A stretch of 10,087 bases of DNA, from positions 1 through 10,087 of the forward strand of contig DAOVEQ010000019.1 of the NCBI GenBank assembly GCA_030668905.1, written 5' to 3'. Below the pieces are notes generated by a model. That model saw only the letters and a list, made by a program, of their open reading frames with translations. It did not search any database and was not told the origin of the DNA. A program made the position numbers and the translations under genes. Positions 1-5,989 of the stretch are shown in pieces (the stretch's first letter is position 1; the number at the start of each line of letters is the position of its first letter). The DNA is from Thermococci archaeon (GTDB lineage Archaea > Methanobacteriota_B > Thermococci > Methanofastidiosales > B48-G16).

Positions 1-335
1 CGTTTTTTCTGCCGTTCTATAAATTTCTCTATGCCATTTTCTTTTATAAAATTCAAATTGAAGACAGTTTTTCTGTGAGTTATAAACGAATCATAGGAGT
101 TTTCACCTTCAGATTCAAATTTCGGGCATGGAAATTCAGGACAATCGGCACAAACTTCAAGATTCTTTTTCTTCACACAACACGTTACAAAAGAACAGGA
201 GGGGTGTTTACTAAAAAAATCAGGACCGCAGCATCCCGGGCATCTTGAAGGACCTTGAGTATAATATCTCGGGCACAAACCACAATCTAATCCGCATGCG
301 CCTATAGTTGGATATTTTTTTACTGGATTCGTCAT
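1..335 (-). CDS. DUF3795-type cysteine-rich protein (C-terminus cut by window edge)
   Basis: I translated the first 111 codons from an ATG at 335 leftward; the gene leaves the window without a stop. The product starts MTNPVKKYPTIGACGLDCGL and is dense in cysteines: CGLDCGLCPRYY, CPGCCGPDFF, HPSCSFVTCCVKKK and CADCPEFPCPKF. This series of CxxC-like pairs is the signature of the DUF3795 family (PF12675), presumed to bind a metal or iron-sulfur cluster; no reaction is established for it. No signal peptide or membrane segment is seen, so it is probably cytoplasmic. Its ATG overlaps the stop of the membrane protein gene upstream (ATGA), so the two are translationally coupled and probably work together. 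The family call is confident; the function is unknown. Confidence 0.85.
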   Translation of the reverse strand, partial: MTNPVKKYPTIGACGLDCGLCPRYYTQGPSRCPGCCGPDFFSKHPSCSFVTCCVKKKNLEVCADCPEFPCPKFESEGENSYDSFITHRKTVFNLNFIKENGIEKFIERQKK

Positions 336-799
336 TTTACGGCACTTCCAGGGCATTTGTCTTTCATCTTACATTTCGCACATGCCTTTTTTCTATTTAT
401 CGTCCCGCTGTACATCGAGACTGCGAGGAGCAAGACCAATACTAAGACCTTTTCATAAGAAAAGCTTAAAAGCGATACAACAAGGCAAACTATAGGAACG
501 AGTGTTAAAAAACCGTATACTATCGGAGCAATTTTTATACCTGTGCAGTTATCGAAACTTTCTTCCTCTTTTTTAAAAAATAGAGAGGATAACTTTCCCC
601 ATCCCATAGAACACAATTTATCATAATAATAACAGTGCGTGCATACCAATTTTCTCAGAACAATGTAAACCATCACAATCGCAAAGAGAAGATAGATCAA
701 TGCAATGGTCGAGTTCAAAAAGAAACATCCTAACGTTCCCAAAACAATCCACAAAACCATAAAAAAGTTTCCTATTAAAATATCTGTTTTTGAATACAT
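332..799 (-). CDS. Four-TM membrane protein with cysteine clusters, function unknown
   Basis: 155 aa. Hydrophobic segments lie at about residues 8-28, 29-49, 90-112 and 115-133. Between TM2 and TM3 is a soluble loop with Cys53, Cys56, Cys63 and Cys85 (CTHCYYYDKLCSMGWGKL), and the C-terminal tail has Cys140, Cys143 and Cys149 (CAKCKMKDKC). The cysteine groups on one side of the membrane suggest metal or cluster binding or a thiol relay; this is inference. The 'CxxCYYY...CSxGWGKL' loop looks familiar from archaeal and anaerobic bacterial hypothetical proteins, but I know no function. The start ATG at 799 has a TATA-like box about 25 bases upstream and a weak GGTAT site. The stop overlaps the DUF3795 start. 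The divergent neighbour is a GbsR-like regulator, which probably controls this pair. Confidence 0.85.
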   Translation of the reverse strand: MYSKTDILIGNFFMVLWIVLGTLGCFFLNSTIALIYLLFAIVMVYIVLRKLVCTHCYYYDKLCSMGWGKLSSLFFKKEEESFDNCTGIKIAPIVYGFLTLVPIVCLVVSLLSFSYEKVLVLVLLLAVSMYSGTINRKKACAKCKMKDKCPGSAVK

Positions 800-815
800 A
801 ACATACCAACTTTTG

Positions 816-856
816 ATAAACTTTATACTTTTATGAAAGTTAACTTTATAAACTTT
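816..856. promoter_or_regulatory. Bidirectional promoter and probable operator between 799 and 874
   Basis: A perfect 12-base palindrome, AAAGTTAACTTT, lies at 836-847. ATAAACTTT occurs as a direct repeat at 816-824 and 848-856, 32 bases apart or about three helical turns; AACTTTATA repeats at 819-827 and 842-850. The rightward TATA (TTTATAAA, 845-852) is about 25 bases before the ATG at 874, so that mRNA is likely leaderless. The leftward TATA (TATAAAG on the minus strand, around 822-827) is about 25 bases before the ATG at 799. The symmetry elements overlap both TATA boxes, as expected for autorepression plus control of the membrane protein operon by the divergent regulator. The repeats are seen; the regulator assignment is inference. 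Confidence 0.55.
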
Positions 857-873
857 TTGTTTTAAAAGTATTT

Positions 874-1317
874 ATGGATGTTAGAAAATCTGTTATTGAG
901 GATTTTGAGGGAATGGTGCAGGGAGTTGGGTACGATCAAGTCTATGGCAGAATCTTTGGGATATTATGGGTATCGGATAAAGAAAAATCCCTGGATGAGA
1001 TATGCAAAGAAAGTAGTTACGCATTATCAACTGTCAGCATTGTTTTAAAGGAGATGTGGAAGTTCGGGATAGTTAAAAGGATAAAAAGAAAAGGTGACAG
1101 AAAGATTTATTACAAAACAGATTTAACGATATCGGATCTCTTTAATGTCTTTTTATCAAAACTTTTTTTAGAGGGATTGTATCATATGCAGGAAAGGGAA
1201 AATGATCTTAAGGGTCTTGAATTGAAAGACAAAGATAAAATAATCGTTGATAAATACTTGAGAGAAATGAAAGAATTCAGAAAAATGCTTGAAGAGATAT
1301 CATTTTTCAAGTTGTGA
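874..1317 (+). CDS. GbsR/MarR-like winged-helix transcriptional regulator
   Basis: 147 aa, a single winged-helix domain with a helical C-terminus. The segment DEICKESSYALSTVSIVLKE (about 41-60) is a classic helix-turn-helix, followed by a wing with basic and aromatic residues (KRIKRKGDRKIYYKTD, 68-83). The N-terminal GYDQVYGRIFGILWVSDKE and the long C-terminal helices (about 87-145) fit the GbsR-type archaeal regulators of the MarR/ArsR fold, which dimerise through terminal helices. No ligand-binding domain is present. No Shine-Dalgarno is visible and the TATA sits about 25 bases ahead, so the message is probably leaderless and the ATG at 874 is the start. It is divergent from the membrane protein/DUF3795 operon and is its likely regulator. 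Its 3' end overlaps the convergent TrmB-like gene by 18 bases. Confidence 0.88.
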   Translation: MDVRKSVIEDFEGMVQGVGYDQVYGRIFGILWVSDKEKSLDEICKESSYALSTVSIVLKEMWKFGIVKRIKRKGDRKIYYKTDLTISDLFNVFLSKLFLEGLYHMQERENDLKGLELKDKDKIIVDKYLREMKEFRKMLEEISFFKL

Positions 1318-1791
1318 CTCTTTTTTCTTGGTCTCAGAGATCTTTATCTCTATCTTTACAGGAATGAGTGGAGGTTTAAACTTCATTTCTTTTGGAGATG
1401 TTTTAGTATCTAAAGAAAGTAACTCAGATACCCCTTTTTCTAAAACTGCAATACGTTTTTTTATTATCTCCAGAGGAGAGACTGCATTGTAAATATATGG
1501 ATTTCTTCCGGCATTTTCCGTCTCTATTTTCTCTCTTTCAAGTACTCCTTCCCTTACCATCTCTGTAAGTACCTCTCTTACGGTAGTGGGATAGAGTTCT
1601 GCTTCTTCCATGATCTCTTTTGCAGTCGCTCTCTTTTTTTTCAATAGATATAGATAGACTTTTGATTTTGCCTCCCCAATATTCAGCCATCTCAATGTTT
1701 CTGTCAAAAAGCTTTCTTTCTCTTTGTCTTTTTTCAATCCTTTTATCTCTTCTTTTAATTTTTCTATCTCTTTTTTATAATCTTCTTCCAT
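1300..1791 (-). CDS. TrmB-like winged-helix protein with N-terminal coiled coil
   Basis: 163 aa. Residues 1-27 are a highly charged coiled-coil helix (KKEIEKLKEEIKGLKKDKEK). Residues about 32-105 form a winged helix like the N-terminal domain of the TrmB family: LNIGEAKSKVYLYLLKKKRA, then the recognition-helix region AELYPTTVREVLTEMVREG and a wing (GRNPYIYNAVSPLEII, 95-110). The C-terminal sugar-binding domain of full TrmB is missing; instead a short helix and a Pro/Lys-rich tail follow. It is probably a DNA-binding regulator that dimerises by its coiled coil. It is the last gene of a leftward operon, 10 bases after the preceding stop, with AAAGGTTA before ATG. The 3' end overlaps the convergent GbsR-like gene. 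Whether it regulates its own operon or acts elsewhere cannot be told. Confidence 0.82.
   Translation of the reverse strand: MEEDYKKEIEKLKEEIKGLKKDKEKESFLTETLRWLNIGEAKSKVYLYLLKKKRATAKEIMEEAELYPTTVREVLTEMVREGVLEREKIETENAGRNPYIYNAVSPLEIIKKRIAVLEKGVSELLSLDTKTSPKEMKFKPPLIPVKIEIKISETKKKESQLEK
1318..1329 (+). terminator. T-rich tract after the GbsR-like gene
   Basis: Immediately after the TGA at 1315-1317 the plus strand reads CTCTTTTTTCTT. Archaeal transcription commonly stops at such oligo-T tracts without a hairpin. It lies inside the 3' end of the convergent gene, so coding constraint is an alternative explanation. Confidence 0.35.
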
Positions 1792-1801
1792 AGTTTAACC
1801 T

Positions 1802-2161
1802 TTATTTAGTTTTCCATTCTTTTATAAATGAAAAAAAAGCAATCTTATCTATAATTTCTATGTTTTTTATTCTCAATATATTTAAAAATTTAGAGTTTGC
1901 ATTAAATCCAATTTTTACAATTTCTTTACCCTTCAATTTTACAGTCAAAGTCTTTTTCATTCTATTCAGTTCTTCTGCAAATTTCTCAATTCTTTTATAG
2001 AAGTTTTTAATATCTTTTTTCTTTGTAAACTTCTCTATAAGCTTAAGATCCCAGATATCTACTATTATATCGTCCCTGCTCATATTGATCGAGTTTTTTG
2101 CTATACCGATCTCCAGGGATCCGTCCTTCACCAGTTCTAAGATATCCATAAGCAACTTCAT
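1802..2161 (-). CDS. Unknown protein, about 119 aa
   Basis: I do not recognise this protein. From ATG at 2161 it begins MKLLMDILELVKDGSLEIGI. It appears to have an N-terminal helix, a short mixed segment (SINMSRDDIIVDIWDLKLIE), a charged amphipathic helix (FTKKKDIKNFYKRIEKFAEE), then a beta-rich part with TLTVKLKGKEIVKIGFNANS and FLNILRIKNIEII, and a terminal aromatic helix. No cysteines, signal peptide or membrane segments are seen. The start is uncertain: TTG 2167, GTG 2164, ATG 2161, TTG 2155 and ATG 2149 are all in frame, and a GGTGA sits over the 2161 start rather than before it, so initiation may be at 2155 or 2149. It lies between the 109-aa gene (21-base gap) and the TrmB-like gene (10-base gap), plainly one operon. 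Confidence 0.65.
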   Translation of the reverse strand: MKLLMDILELVKDGSLEIGIAKNSINMSRDDIIVDIWDLKLIEKFTKKKDIKNFYKRIEKFAEELNRMKKTLTVKLKGKEIVKIGFNANSKFLNILRIKNIEIIDKIAFFSFIKEWKTK

Positions 2162-2182
2162 CACCAAAAATAAAAGAGAGAT

Positions 2183-2512
2183 TTATTCTCTCTTTTTCAA
2201 AGGCGAAAAAGATATTGTAGTCTCGCCATCTATAGTTAGTTTATCGAACTTTATCCTTATTTCTACCTCTCTTTCTCCAACCAACTGAGTGATTTCTTTC
2301 ACTCTTGCCATTGGAAGAATCTTCTCCCTGGCTTCGGCAACGAGATCTATAATATCTTCAATCTTTTCTTTGGAGATCTCGGGTAGTTTTGGTTTGAGTT
2401 CTTTTAAAGTTTTCAATGCCTTTTCTAGGTTTTCTATGGTTTCTTTGTCTACCATATCTTTCACTTCTATACTTTTTCCTCCTTCTTTAATTTCTGTCTC
2501 TGCTTTTGCCAT
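2183..2512 (-). CDS. Unknown 109-aa helical/beta protein
   Basis: Not recognised. Residues about 20-70 are helical and rich in Lys and Glu (ENLEKALKTLKELKPKLPEI and KIEDIIDLVAEAREKILPMA), broken by KPKLPEISK. Residues 80-104 look like a beta hairpin (EREVEIRIKFDKLTIDGETT). Small size, no Cys, no Trp and no membrane segment point to a soluble scaffold or adaptor-like protein. Like its downstream neighbour it combines charged helices with a C-terminal beta segment, so the two might share a fold or interact; this is inference only. AGAGGTGA lies 4 bases before the ATG at 2512, a clear start. It follows the 35-aa gene by 12 bases. Confidence 0.72.
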   Translation of the reverse strand: MAKAETEIKEGGKSIEVKDMVDKETIENLEKALKTLKELKPKLPEISKEKIEDIIDLVAEAREKILPMARVKEITQLVGEREVEIRIKFDKLTIDGETTISFSPLKKRE

Positions 2513-2524
2513 ATTTTCACCTCT

Positions 2525-2632
2525 TTATATTTTTTTTAATTTTTCTTCTACCAATCTCGATATATCTGTAGCTGTCTCCATTAGTTTATTGCACTTATTT
2601 CTCAATTCCTTTTCTATATTTTCTCTTACCAT
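2525..2632 (-). CDS. 35-aa amphipathic helical peptide, first gene of the operon
   Basis: Hand translation on the minus strand gives 35 residues starting MVRENIEKELRNKCNKLMET and ending SRLVEEKLKKI, then TAA. The ATG at 2632 is preceded by GAGGTGAT with a 3-base gap to the start, the same strong site used elsewhere in this window. The TATA box around 2688-2695 would place the transcript start about 30 bases ahead of it, so this would be the first translated gene of the operon. The sequence is predicted to be one charged amphipathic helix with a single cysteine. Its stop is followed at once by the ribosome site of the 109-aa gene. Function unknown; a leader peptide or a helical partner of the next protein are possibilities. 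Confidence 0.6.
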   Translation of the reverse strand: MVRENIEKELRNKCNKLMETATDISRLVEEKLKKI

Positions 2633-2666
2633 TTTATCACCTCATTTTGTTATTTTGTCGTAGACA

Positions 2667-2907
2667 TTACAACATAATATCCTTTAGTTTATAAAGCTTT
2701 CGTTTCTTATACAGCTCAGTAAAGATAATAAAGTTTGAGAAAAGATAATGGATGGATAATCCTTTCATAGCTTTCAATTCAGTTACAAGAACATCATAGA
2801 TCTTAGGCAACCATCCGTTGATTTTCTCCATCAGAAAATCCTAAAATTTTGAGAATTGTTTTGTCTAACTCTACTCTTGCCCAGAATCTGTTTAGAGAGT
2901 GGAGAGA
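2667..2907 (-). pseudogene. Decayed, frameshifted remnant of a C-terminal coding region
   Basis: Between 2632 and 3004 there is no intact gene, but the minus strand carries protein-like sequence in two frames. One frame (after a stop at 2908-2910) reads LNRFWARVELDKTILKILGF then SDGENQRMVA and stops. The overlapping frame from 2831 gives MEKINGWLPKIYDVLVTELK and runs to a stop at 2667. Removing one G in GATGGAG near 2829-2832 joins them as ...ILGFSDEKINGWLPKIY..., which reads as one continuous helical protein. I take it as the tail of a larger dead gene. The 'ELDKxILKxLGF...LPxIYxxL' look reminds me of C-terminal parts of DNA-modification enzymes, but that identity is weak. The end of the remnant now serves as promoter for the operon at its left. 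Confidence 0.5.
2686..2706 (-). promoter_or_regulatory. BRE/TATA promoter of the 1300-2632 operon
   Basis: The minus strand reads CGAAAGCTTTATAAACTAAA, a purine-rich BRE-like stretch followed by TTTATAAA (2688-2695). A start about 25 bases downstream falls near 2664-2668, giving a leader of about 30 bases that contains the GAGGTGAT site of the 35-aa gene. It lies within the end of the decayed remnant. Confidence 0.6.
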
Positions 2908-3004
2908 TTAGTAAGAAGAGGAGAGATCTATCTTTGTTTTGAGTATTTTAGTTACAAGATTTTTTACTCTTTTCTAGTTAATAATCCTGTTTATATCTTT
3001 TTCC
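2908..3004. other. Rest of the intergenic gap, nothing recognised
   Basis: About 100 bases of AT-rich sequence between the decayed remnant and the end of the flavoprotein gene. Translations in all frames are interrupted by stops within a few codons. No hairpin, repeat or promoter of note is seen. Confidence 0.5.
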
Positions 3005-4297
3005 CTATCTCAACTTTTTTACAACAAACTCGCAGGCGATATACATAGGTTCGAACTCCTGAGAGACAGGAGGTGCATAGCAGTATTCCATGTTTGCAAG
3101 ATCTTTTACATTCATTTTATTCAATATAGCTAAGCACATGGCATCTATTCTTCCAACGAGGGATTTCCCGATCATCTGAGATCCTAGGATCTTTCCTTTT
3201 TCATCAGCTATTATCTTCACTACTATATCCTCCCCTCCCATGTATTCAGGCCTTGTCTTCCCTCTGTATTTTCCAGTTATAACTTTTATACCCTCATTCT
3301 CAGCTCTTGCAACTGTCAAACCTGTAGTTCCTATCTCCAATCCAAATAACTCTGTGATCGATGTATTTAAGACGGGTGCAAAATTAGCATCTCTTCCCGT
3401 TATATTTTCTGCCAGCACTTTAGCCTGCCTCACCGCAGTCGTAGCTAACTGGCTCATTATGGATTTTCCTGTTATAAAATCCATACATTCAACACAGTCC
3501 CCGCAGGCATAAACATCTTTAATATTCGTTTCCATCTTTTTATTTACTTTTATACCAAACTCTGTCTCTATTCCTACTTTTCTGGCAAGATCGATATTCG
3601 CTCTCACTCCAGAAGAGATCACAACTAGATCGTATTCTATCTCTCTCGCATCCGTCTTGACTTTTTCTCCTATCCCCAGAACCTTTTCATTGAGGTAAAT
3701 TTCGATTCCTTTATCTTCTAAATGTTTTTTAACTATCTCAGCCATGTCTTTATCAAGCATTACAGGTAAAACTCTGTCGAGCATCTCCACGACAGTTACT
3801 TTGATATTGTTTTTTACAAATGCATATGCTGTTTCTAAACCTATCAATCCCGCCCCTACAATAACAGTTTTTTTTATTTTCTTCATTTTCTCATGGATTT
3901 TTTTTGCATCGTCTATATCTTTAAAAACTATAACACTTTCCGAATCAAGACCTTTTATAGGGGGTACAAATGCATAGCTTCCAGTAGCCAAGATTAATTT
4001 ATCATAATCCACTTCAGTATTATCATAAATAACTTTTTTATTTTTAAAGTCGATATCTTTTACCTTTTTACCCAAAATAATGCCTATTTTCATTTTTTCA
4101 TAGAATTTATTGTCCAATGTCTGCAAAGCTTCAAAATTCTTCACATCCCCAGAAAGTACAAAGGGCATTCCGCATGGAGAGTACTCCCTGTAATTTTTTT
4201 CGTTTATAATGAGTATCTCAGAGTTCCTATCTCTTTTTCTTAGCTCTATAGCAGTTCTCGTACCGGCTGCTCCTCCACCTACTATAACGATTTTCAT
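3005..4297 (-). CDS. CoA-disulfide reductase / NADH oxidase-type flavoprotein
   Basis: 430 aa, the usual length for the CoADR/Nox/Npsr branch of the pyridine nucleotide-disulfide oxidoreductases. Landmarks: FAD-binding IVIVGGGAAGTRTA (residues 3-16); a single redox cysteine Cys42 in SPCGMPF, the position that forms the Cys-SSCoA or Cys-sulfenic acid in this branch; LILATGS (101-107); NAD(P)-binding VIVGAGLIGLETA (145-157); the second FAD motif VYACGDC (262-268); and a C-terminal dimerisation domain with YAPP (407-410), where the family places its active-site tyrosine. It should use NAD(P)H to reduce a disulfide, polysulfide, CoA-disulfide or O2 in the cytoplasm, useful for redox balance or oxygen defence in an anaerobe. 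The exact acceptor cannot be read from sequence. It lies 35 bases after a RAM-domain gene; an AT-rich box (about 4317-4327) may give it its own promoter. Confidence 0.93.
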   Translation of the reverse strand: MKIVIVGGGAAGTRTAIELRKRDRNSEILIINEKNYREYSPCGMPFVLSGDVKNFEALQTLDNKFYEKMKIGIILGKKVKDIDFKNKKVIYDNTEVDYDKLILATGSYAFVPPIKGLDSESVIVFKDIDDAKKIHEKMKKIKKTVIVGAGLIGLETAYAFVKNNIKVTVVEMLDRVLPVMLDKDMAEIVKKHLEDKGIEIYLNEKVLGIGEKVKTDAREIEYDLVVISSGVRANIDLARKVGIETEFGIKVNKKMETNIKDVYACGDCVECMDFITGKSIMSQLATTAVRQAKVLAENITGRDANFAPVLNTSITELFGLEIGTTGLTVARAENEGIKVITGKYRGKTRPEYMGGEDIVVKIIADEKGKILGSQMIGKSLVGRIDAMCLAILNKMNVKDLANMEYCYAPPVSQEFEPMYIACEFVVKKLR

Positions 4298-4332
4298 GCT
4301 CTCGAATCTGTAGAGTATTTAATAAATTTATC

Positions 4333-4581
4333 TTAACACAATGTTCCATAAACCAAGCTTGTCACGGTTCTTTTGATCCCTTCTACTTCTCTTATCTTCA
4401 TTACGAAGTGATTTATATTCTCTACAGAGTCTGAAGTTACTTTTATTACCACATCAAACTCTCCGTAGGTCATGTATGCTTCCTCTACTTTGCACGATAG
4501 ATAGTCAAGATGCATTAATTTTTCTTTAATTTCCTCTTCTTTTCCAGGTTCTACTACCATTTGCATGAATGCAATTGCCAT
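4333..4581 (-). CDS. Stand-alone Lrp/AsnC ligand-binding (RAM) domain protein
   Basis: 82 aa covering one RAM/AsnC_trans_reg domain and no DNA-binding helix-turn-helix. The beta-alpha-beta-beta-alpha-beta layout is clear: AIAFMQMVVEPGKEEEIKEK, then VEEAYMTYGEFDVVIKVTSD with the characteristic 'G.FDV..KV' strand, and VEGIKRTVTSLVYGTLC at the end. Such proteins form ring-shaped oligomers that bind amino acids or other small effectors between subunits and may modulate full-length Lrp proteins. AAAGGAGATGAT precedes the ATG at 4581, an unambiguous start. It is followed by the flavoprotein gene on the same strand; whether they share a function is unknown. Confidence 0.9.
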   Translation of the reverse strand: MAIAFMQMVVEPGKEEEIKEKLMHLDYLSCKVEEAYMTYGEFDVVIKVTSDSVENINHFVMKIREVEGIKRTVTSLVYGTLC

Positions 4582-4617
4582 TATATCATCTCCTTTACTT
4601 TAATTGTTACTCTTCAT

Positions 4618-4627
4618 ATTTATATTT
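4618..4627 (-). promoter_or_regulatory. TATA box of the RAM-domain gene
   Basis: The minus strand reads AAATATAAAT with an A-rich BRE-like stretch upstream. It is about 37-46 bases ahead of the ATG at 4581, leaving room for the transcript start just before the AAAGGAGATGAT site. Confidence 0.45.
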
Positions 4628-4658
4628 TGTTATTTTGAAATCTTTATGAATCCAAAAC

Positions 4659-4667
4659 TTTAATATA
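4659..4667 (+). promoter_or_regulatory. TATA box of the 2-phosphoglycerate kinase operon
   Basis: TTTAATATA preceded by CCAAAAC (BRE-like) lies about 25 bases before the ATG at 4690. No Shine-Dalgarno is seen between them, so the first gene is probably on a leaderless transcript. Confidence 0.5.
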
Positions 4668-4689
4668 GAGTTTTATCATATGTATAGTA

Positions 4690-5565
4690 ATGTTTACTGT
4701 CAGAACAAAAAAATACAAGCTCCCCTTTTCCAGAGGAATTCTGGCGAGATCGCTGACAAGAGCAGGGATAGAAATAGTTGAGGCTTACCACATTGCGGAA
4801 GAAATAGGAGATGTACTCGAGAAGAAAAAAACTGAAGAGATACTTTCAGAGGAGCTTATGGAAATTACATACATCTTGTTAAATGATAAGGGATACAAAA
4901 AGGGAGCAAAAAATTATCTCGTCTGGAGAAAATTCAGAGAACTCGGAAAACCTATAATAGTCTTGATAGGAGGGGGTACAGGGGTAGGAAAATCCGCTAT
5001 ATCATCTGATCTCGGATACAGACTAGGTATAAGGTCTATTATAGGTACAGATACTGTGAGAGAAGTTATGAAGAAGATAATCTCTAAGGGTCTTCTTCCA
5101 ACACTGCACACATCTTCTTTCAAAGCTTACAGTACAGTGGAATCTCCAAGCCCATATATAAATAAAACAATATACGCCTTTGAGACGCAGGTTAAATATG
5201 TAAGCGTTGGAGTGGAAGCGGTGATCTCGAGAGCTATGCAGGAAGGTTTTAATCTCGTTATCAACGGGATTCATTTAGTCCCTGGATATATAGATATCAA
5301 GAAAGAAAATTCAAAGATATTCCATTTTGTTTTGTACTTAAAAGATAATGAGGAGCATATAAATAGATTTTATGCGAGATCTTATGGGACTAGTAGGAAT
5401 GCAGAGTCTTACGTTAAAGAATTTAGAAGAATCCTAGATATTCAAGAATTTATAGTGAATAAAGCCAGAGAATATGATGTACCTCTGATAGAAAACAACT
5501 CGCTGGAAAAAAGTTTAAATTTTATAATGGATCATATAACAGGAGAACTTGCGAAGGAAGTGTGA
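4690..5565 (+). CDS. 2-phosphoglycerate kinase
   Basis: 291 aa, near the usual length of about 300 for archaeal 2-phosphoglycerate kinase, which phosphorylates 2-phosphoglycerate with ATP to 2,3-diphosphoglycerate. In thermophilic methanogens this is the first step to cyclic 2,3-diphosphoglycerate, a thermoprotectant and phosphate store. Residues about 3-86 form the ATP-cone-like N-terminal region (LPFSRGILARSLTRAGIEIV; late KGAKNYLVWRKFRE). The kinase domain has the Walker A GGGTGVGKS (94-102), IIGTDTVREVM (117-127), the LHTSSFKAY stretch (139-147) and INGIHLVPG (191-199), all typical of the family. The product is cytoplasmic. No cyclic 2,3-diphosphoglycerate synthetase is in this window, so the end product is not proven. 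It heads an operon with the CBS and phosphoesterase genes. Confidence 0.9.
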   Translation: MFTVRTKKYKLPFSRGILARSLTRAGIEIVEAYHIAEEIGDVLEKKKTEEILSEELMEITYILLNDKGYKKGAKNYLVWRKFRELGKPIIVLIGGGTGVGKSAISSDLGYRLGIRSIIGTDTVREVMKKIISKGLLPTLHTSSFKAYSTVESPSPYINKTIYAFETQVKYVSVGVEAVISRAMQEGFNLVINGIHLVPGYIDIKKENSKIFHFVLYLKDNEEHINRFYARSYGTSRNAESYVKEFRRILDIQEFIVNKAREYDVPLIENNSLEKSLNFIMDHITGELAKEV

Positions 5566-5569
5566 TACC

Positions 5570-5989
5570 ATGTTTTTAGATATAGAAAAAGCCAAATACC
5601 CTATAAAGCAGTTTATAACAAGAGGAATTATAGGCATAGATAAGAACGAGACAATAAAAAATGCATGTAAAAAAATGATAGAGTTTGGAATATCGTCGCT
5701 TGCAGTTTTGGAAAATGGAAATATAATAGGATTTCTGACTAAAAAAGATGTAATAAGAGGTATAGCCGAAGGATTATCTGTCAATGCAAAAATAAACAAA
5801 ATTATGAGCAAAAATTTAGTTTTTTGCGAGAGTTCTGTATCCATAGGAGAAGCTTTAGAGACAATGGCCAATTTTCAGGTGAGACATATACTCGTAAAGG
5901 AGAAAGAAGAGTTTATAGGGATCTTTTCATTGAAGGACATTATAGATCTGCAAAAATTCAATCTTGAGACCCAAATTTCAAGTGATTAA
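5570..5989 (+). CDS. Two-CBS-domain protein (Bateman module)
   Basis: 139 aa from the ATG at 5570, 4 bases after the kinase stop, with GTGTGA just upstream; an in-frame TTG at 5549 is an unlikely start. CBS1 spans about residues 13-66 (IIGIDKNETIKNACKKMIEF ... NIIGFLTKKDVIRG) and CBS2 about 77-128 (KIMSKNLVFCESSVSIGEAL ... FIGIFSLKDIIDL). The pair forms one Bateman module, which in this family binds AMP, ATP, SAM or similar ligands and transmits energy state. There is no attached catalytic or DNA-binding domain, so it must act on a partner. The operon position suggests the 2-phosphoglycerate kinase or the phosphoesterase; this is inference. Confidence 0.88.
   Translation: MFLDIEKAKYPIKQFITRGIIGIDKNETIKNACKKMIEFGISSLAVLENGNIIGFLTKKDVIRGIAEGLSVNAKINKIMSKNLVFCESSVSIGEALETMANFQVRHILVKEKEEFIGIFSLKDIIDLQKFNLETQISSD

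Noticed and set aside
1300..2632. Gas vesicle operon
   Set aside because: Small helical proteins beside a regulator raised the idea, but no GvpA-like repeat protein or other Gvp motif is present.
2289..2663. Plus-strand Ser/Phe-rich 124-aa ORF
   Set aside because: Antisense of the Lys/Glu-rich 109-aa and 35-aa genes, which have proper ribosome sites.
5549..5569. TTG start extending the CBS protein by 7 residues
   Set aside because: It would overlap the kinase gene; the ATG at 5570 has a properly spaced GTGTGA and begins the conserved part.
5515..5871. Minus-strand 118-aa ORF with hydrophobic stretches opposite the CBS gene
   Set aside because: Mirror of the CBS coding frame; no promoter or ribosome site, and the plus strand encodes recognisable CBS domains.
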